This document shows, piece by piece, positions 6,631 to 8,099 of a DNA stretch of 8,099 bases (the first letter of the stretch is position 1; the number at the start of each line of letters is the position of its first letter). The position numbers were made by a program, and so were the translations under genes. Source of the stretch: Acidobacteriaceae bacterium (GTDB lineage: Bacteria; Acidobacteriota; Terriglobia; Bryobacterales; Bryobacteraceae); the NCBI GenBank assembly GCA_019245255.1, contig JAFARV010000642.1, forward strand, positions 1 to 8,099, given 5' to 3'. Below the pieces are notes generated by a model. It was not told the DNA's origin, did not search any database, and was given only the letters and a program-made list of their open reading frames with translations.

Positions 6631-6666
6631 GCGCACAGGGCGCGGATGCGCACCCCGAGTCAGCGA
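6631..6666 (+). repeat. 36-bp intergenic direct repeat, copy 2
   Basis: This is the second copy, with core GCGGATGCGCACCCCGAGTC, 32/36 identical to copy 1 and in the same orientation, about 100 bp before the peptidase start. The two copies and the hairpins between them fill most of the spacer between the regulator and the peptidase gene. The rest of that spacer (6667-6767) holds an AT-richer stretch likely to include the peptidase promoter, for example TAAAAT at 6706-6711, but no matching -35 is evident. Confidence 0.75.
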
Positions 6667-6767
6667 CACCCTGACCGGAGAAAACGCCGATCCTGAAATT
6701 CTGGCTAAAATACCTGCCGTTTCCGCCGATTAGTCACTTGCAATTAGTTTCTACCTGAAGTACCTGC

Positions 6768-8099
6768 ATGAAGCTTGCCCAAGTTCTCGCACTTCTCTCG
6801 ACCGCGTCCATAATGGCGCCACTATCTGCCGCGGCAGCATCGCCGGATGTCCTTGCCCAACCTCACGATCGAGTGCCGCAGACCATTGACGCCGCGAGCA
6901 CAGTCACTCTCACCGGAAATGTTCATCCCGTAGCGACGGGCACGCCGGCTCGGACGGCATCCGGTCTGCCCATGGAGCACATGAGCCTTACGCTTCAGGC
7001 TGATGCGGCGCAGGAGGCCTCACTCGAGCAACTCATCGCGGCTCAGAGGGATCCCAAATCCCCGCTGTACGGGCACTTCCTTACCCCTGAGCAATTCGGT
7101 GCTCAGTTTGGCGCATCCCAGAACGATATTCAGAAAATCACTTCATGGCTCACAAGTTACGGCTTCTCCATCGATGAGGTCACCGCCGGCCGCCGCTCCA
7201 TCGTTTTCAGCGGTACCTCGGATCAGGTGCAAGCGGCGTTCAAAACAGAAATAGCAGCATTTCCCGTAGCGGGCAGCGTGTACTACGCCAATAAGCAGGA
7301 TCCCCAGATCCCGGCCGCTTTTGCCGGCGTCGTCCGTGGTGTCGTGCGCCTTCATAACGTTCAACACCGCGCCAATTCGCACAACTTACGGCCGGTTGCG
7401 GCGTCAACCGAGCACCCTGACTTTACGTCCGGCAGTAGTCACTATCTCTCGCCTGCGGACTACGCAACCATCTATGACATCAGTTCGCTCTATAACTCAG
7501 GAATTAATGGCAGCGGCCAGTCGATCGCGATCGTAGCCAGATCGAACATTTCCGTCACCGACGTCGAGCAATTCCGTCAATCCTTCGGCTTACCTGCCAA
7601 CGATCCCTCGATCGTGATTGTCAACAGCGATCCCGGCAAGGTCAGCGGAGACATGGATGAGACAACTCTCGACACAGAATGGTCTGGTGCAATTGCGCCC
7701 CGCGCCAAAGTGAAGGTAATCGTCGCCGCGTCCACCAATACCGCCGATGGTATCGATCTCTCTGCACAATATGCCGTCAACAATCAGGTCGCGCAAATTG
7801 TCAGCCTGAGTTACGGATCCTGCGAAGCATACATGGGTTCCGGAGGGACAGCTTTCTACAACTCACTGTGGAAGCAGGCTGCGGCACAGGGCATGACCGT
7901 CGTCGTCGCAGCTGGCGACAGCGGTGCGGCTGGGTGCGATTGGGGTGGCAACACCACCGGTTCTATCCGTGCAGTGAACGGGCTGTGCAGCTCGCCTTTT
8001 AGCACCTGCGTTGGCGGCACCGAATTCGCCGACACCAAGAATCCCGGCCAATACTGGTTGCCCGGCAACAATGCGCAATACGGGTCGGCCCTCAGCTAT
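6768..8099 (+). CDS. Secreted S53 family serine-carboxyl peptidase (pro-kumamolisin type), 3' end cut off
   Basis: S53 (sedolisin/kumamolisin) enzymes are secreted endopeptidases, usually acid-active, made as proenzymes that cleave off their own propeptide. The window holds 444 codons. A Sec-type signal peptide occupies about residues 1-24 (MKLAQVLALLSTASIMAPLSAAAA). A pro-kumamolisin activation domain spans about 45-200, including SPLYGHFLTPEQFGAQFG (98-115). The S53 catalytic domain begins near 225 (YLSPADYATIYDI). The Glu-xxx-Asp pair of the triad is E298 and D302 in MDETTLDTEW, and the oxyanion Asp is D384 in AAGDSGAAG. The catalytic Ser motif and the C-terminal calcium site lie beyond 8099. 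Cysteines 352, 390, 407 and 414 could form disulfides. The ATG is bounded by an in-frame TGA 12 nt upstream, and no good Shine-Dalgarno site is present. It probably provides extracellular protein degradation; its substrate is unknown. Confidence 0.95.
   Translation, partial: MKLAQVLALLSTASIMAPLSAAAASPDVLAQPHDRVPQTIDAASTVTLTGNVHPVATGTPARTASGLPMEHMSLTLQADAAQEASLEQLIAAQRDPKSPLYGHFLTPEQFGAQFGASQNDIQKITSWLTSYGFSIDEVTAGRRSIVFSGTSDQVQAAFKTEIAAFPVAGSVYYANKQDPQIPAAFAGVVRGVVRLHNVQHRANSHNLRPVAASTEHPDFTSGSSHYLSPADYATIYDISSLYNSGINGSGQSIAIVARSNISVTDVEQFRQSFGLPANDPSIVIVNSDPGKVSGDMDETTLDTEWSGAIAPRAKVKVIVAASTNTADGIDLSAQYAVNNQVAQIVSLSYGSCEAYMGSGGTAFYNSLWKQAAAQGMTVVVAAGDSGAAGCDWGGNTTGSIRAVNGLCSSPFSTCVGGTEFADTKNPGQYWLPGNNAQYGSALSY

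Noticed and set aside
6504..6666. CRISPR-like array
   Set aside because: There are only two imperfect copies with a 91-bp gap, no regular spacers and no cas genes nearby.
6706..6711. TAAAAT as a -10 box for the peptidase
   Set aside because: No acceptable -35 hexamer lies 16-18 bp upstream, so it is only mentioned and not called as a promoter.

Overview
The window looks like chromosomal DNA of a moderately GC-rich Gram-negative bacterium, most plausibly an Acidobacteriota (Koribacter/Solibacter/Terriglobus-like). This is inferred from the murG-murC-ftsQ-ftsA order without murB, from the FtsA wording, and from a secreted S53 pro-kumamolisin-type peptidase, a family often abundant in that phylum. 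No rRNA or other direct taxonomic marker is present. There are seven protein genes, two of them cut by the window edges. No tRNA, rRNA, CRISPR array, insertion sequence or phage gene was seen.

Positions 1-4442 (minus strand) hold the distal part of a division and cell-wall (dcw) cluster, transcribed in the order murG, murC, ftsQ, ftsA. MurG makes lipid II, MurC adds L-alanine to UDP-MurNAc, FtsQ is the divisome scaffold and FtsA the actin-like membrane anchor for FtsZ. The genes are tightly packed: 36 bp between murG and murC, a 1-bp stop/start overlap between murC and ftsQ, and a short overlap between ftsQ and ftsA. The last part of ftsA, and presumably ftsZ, lie beyond position 1.

Positions 4508-6504 hold a short-chain dehydrogenase/reductase (minus) and a divergent AraC-family regulator (plus), sharing a 215-bp spacer. 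The spacer carries a perfect 10-bp direct repeat with a 21-bp period (two helical turns), the geometry expected for an AraC-type operator. The reductase sits directly upstream of murG, where ftsW would be expected, so this is a junction between the dcw block and an oxidoreductase/regulator module.

Positions 6505-6767 are intergenic and contain two imperfect 36-bp direct repeats (32/36 identical) and GC-rich hairpins. From 6768 to the window end, the plus strand encodes the signal peptide, propeptide and about the first half of the catalytic domain of an S53 (sedolisin/kumamolisin) serine-carboxyl peptidase. Nothing here amounts to a clearly new system. The points most worth checking are the spacer operator, the dcw junction and the 36-bp repeat family.
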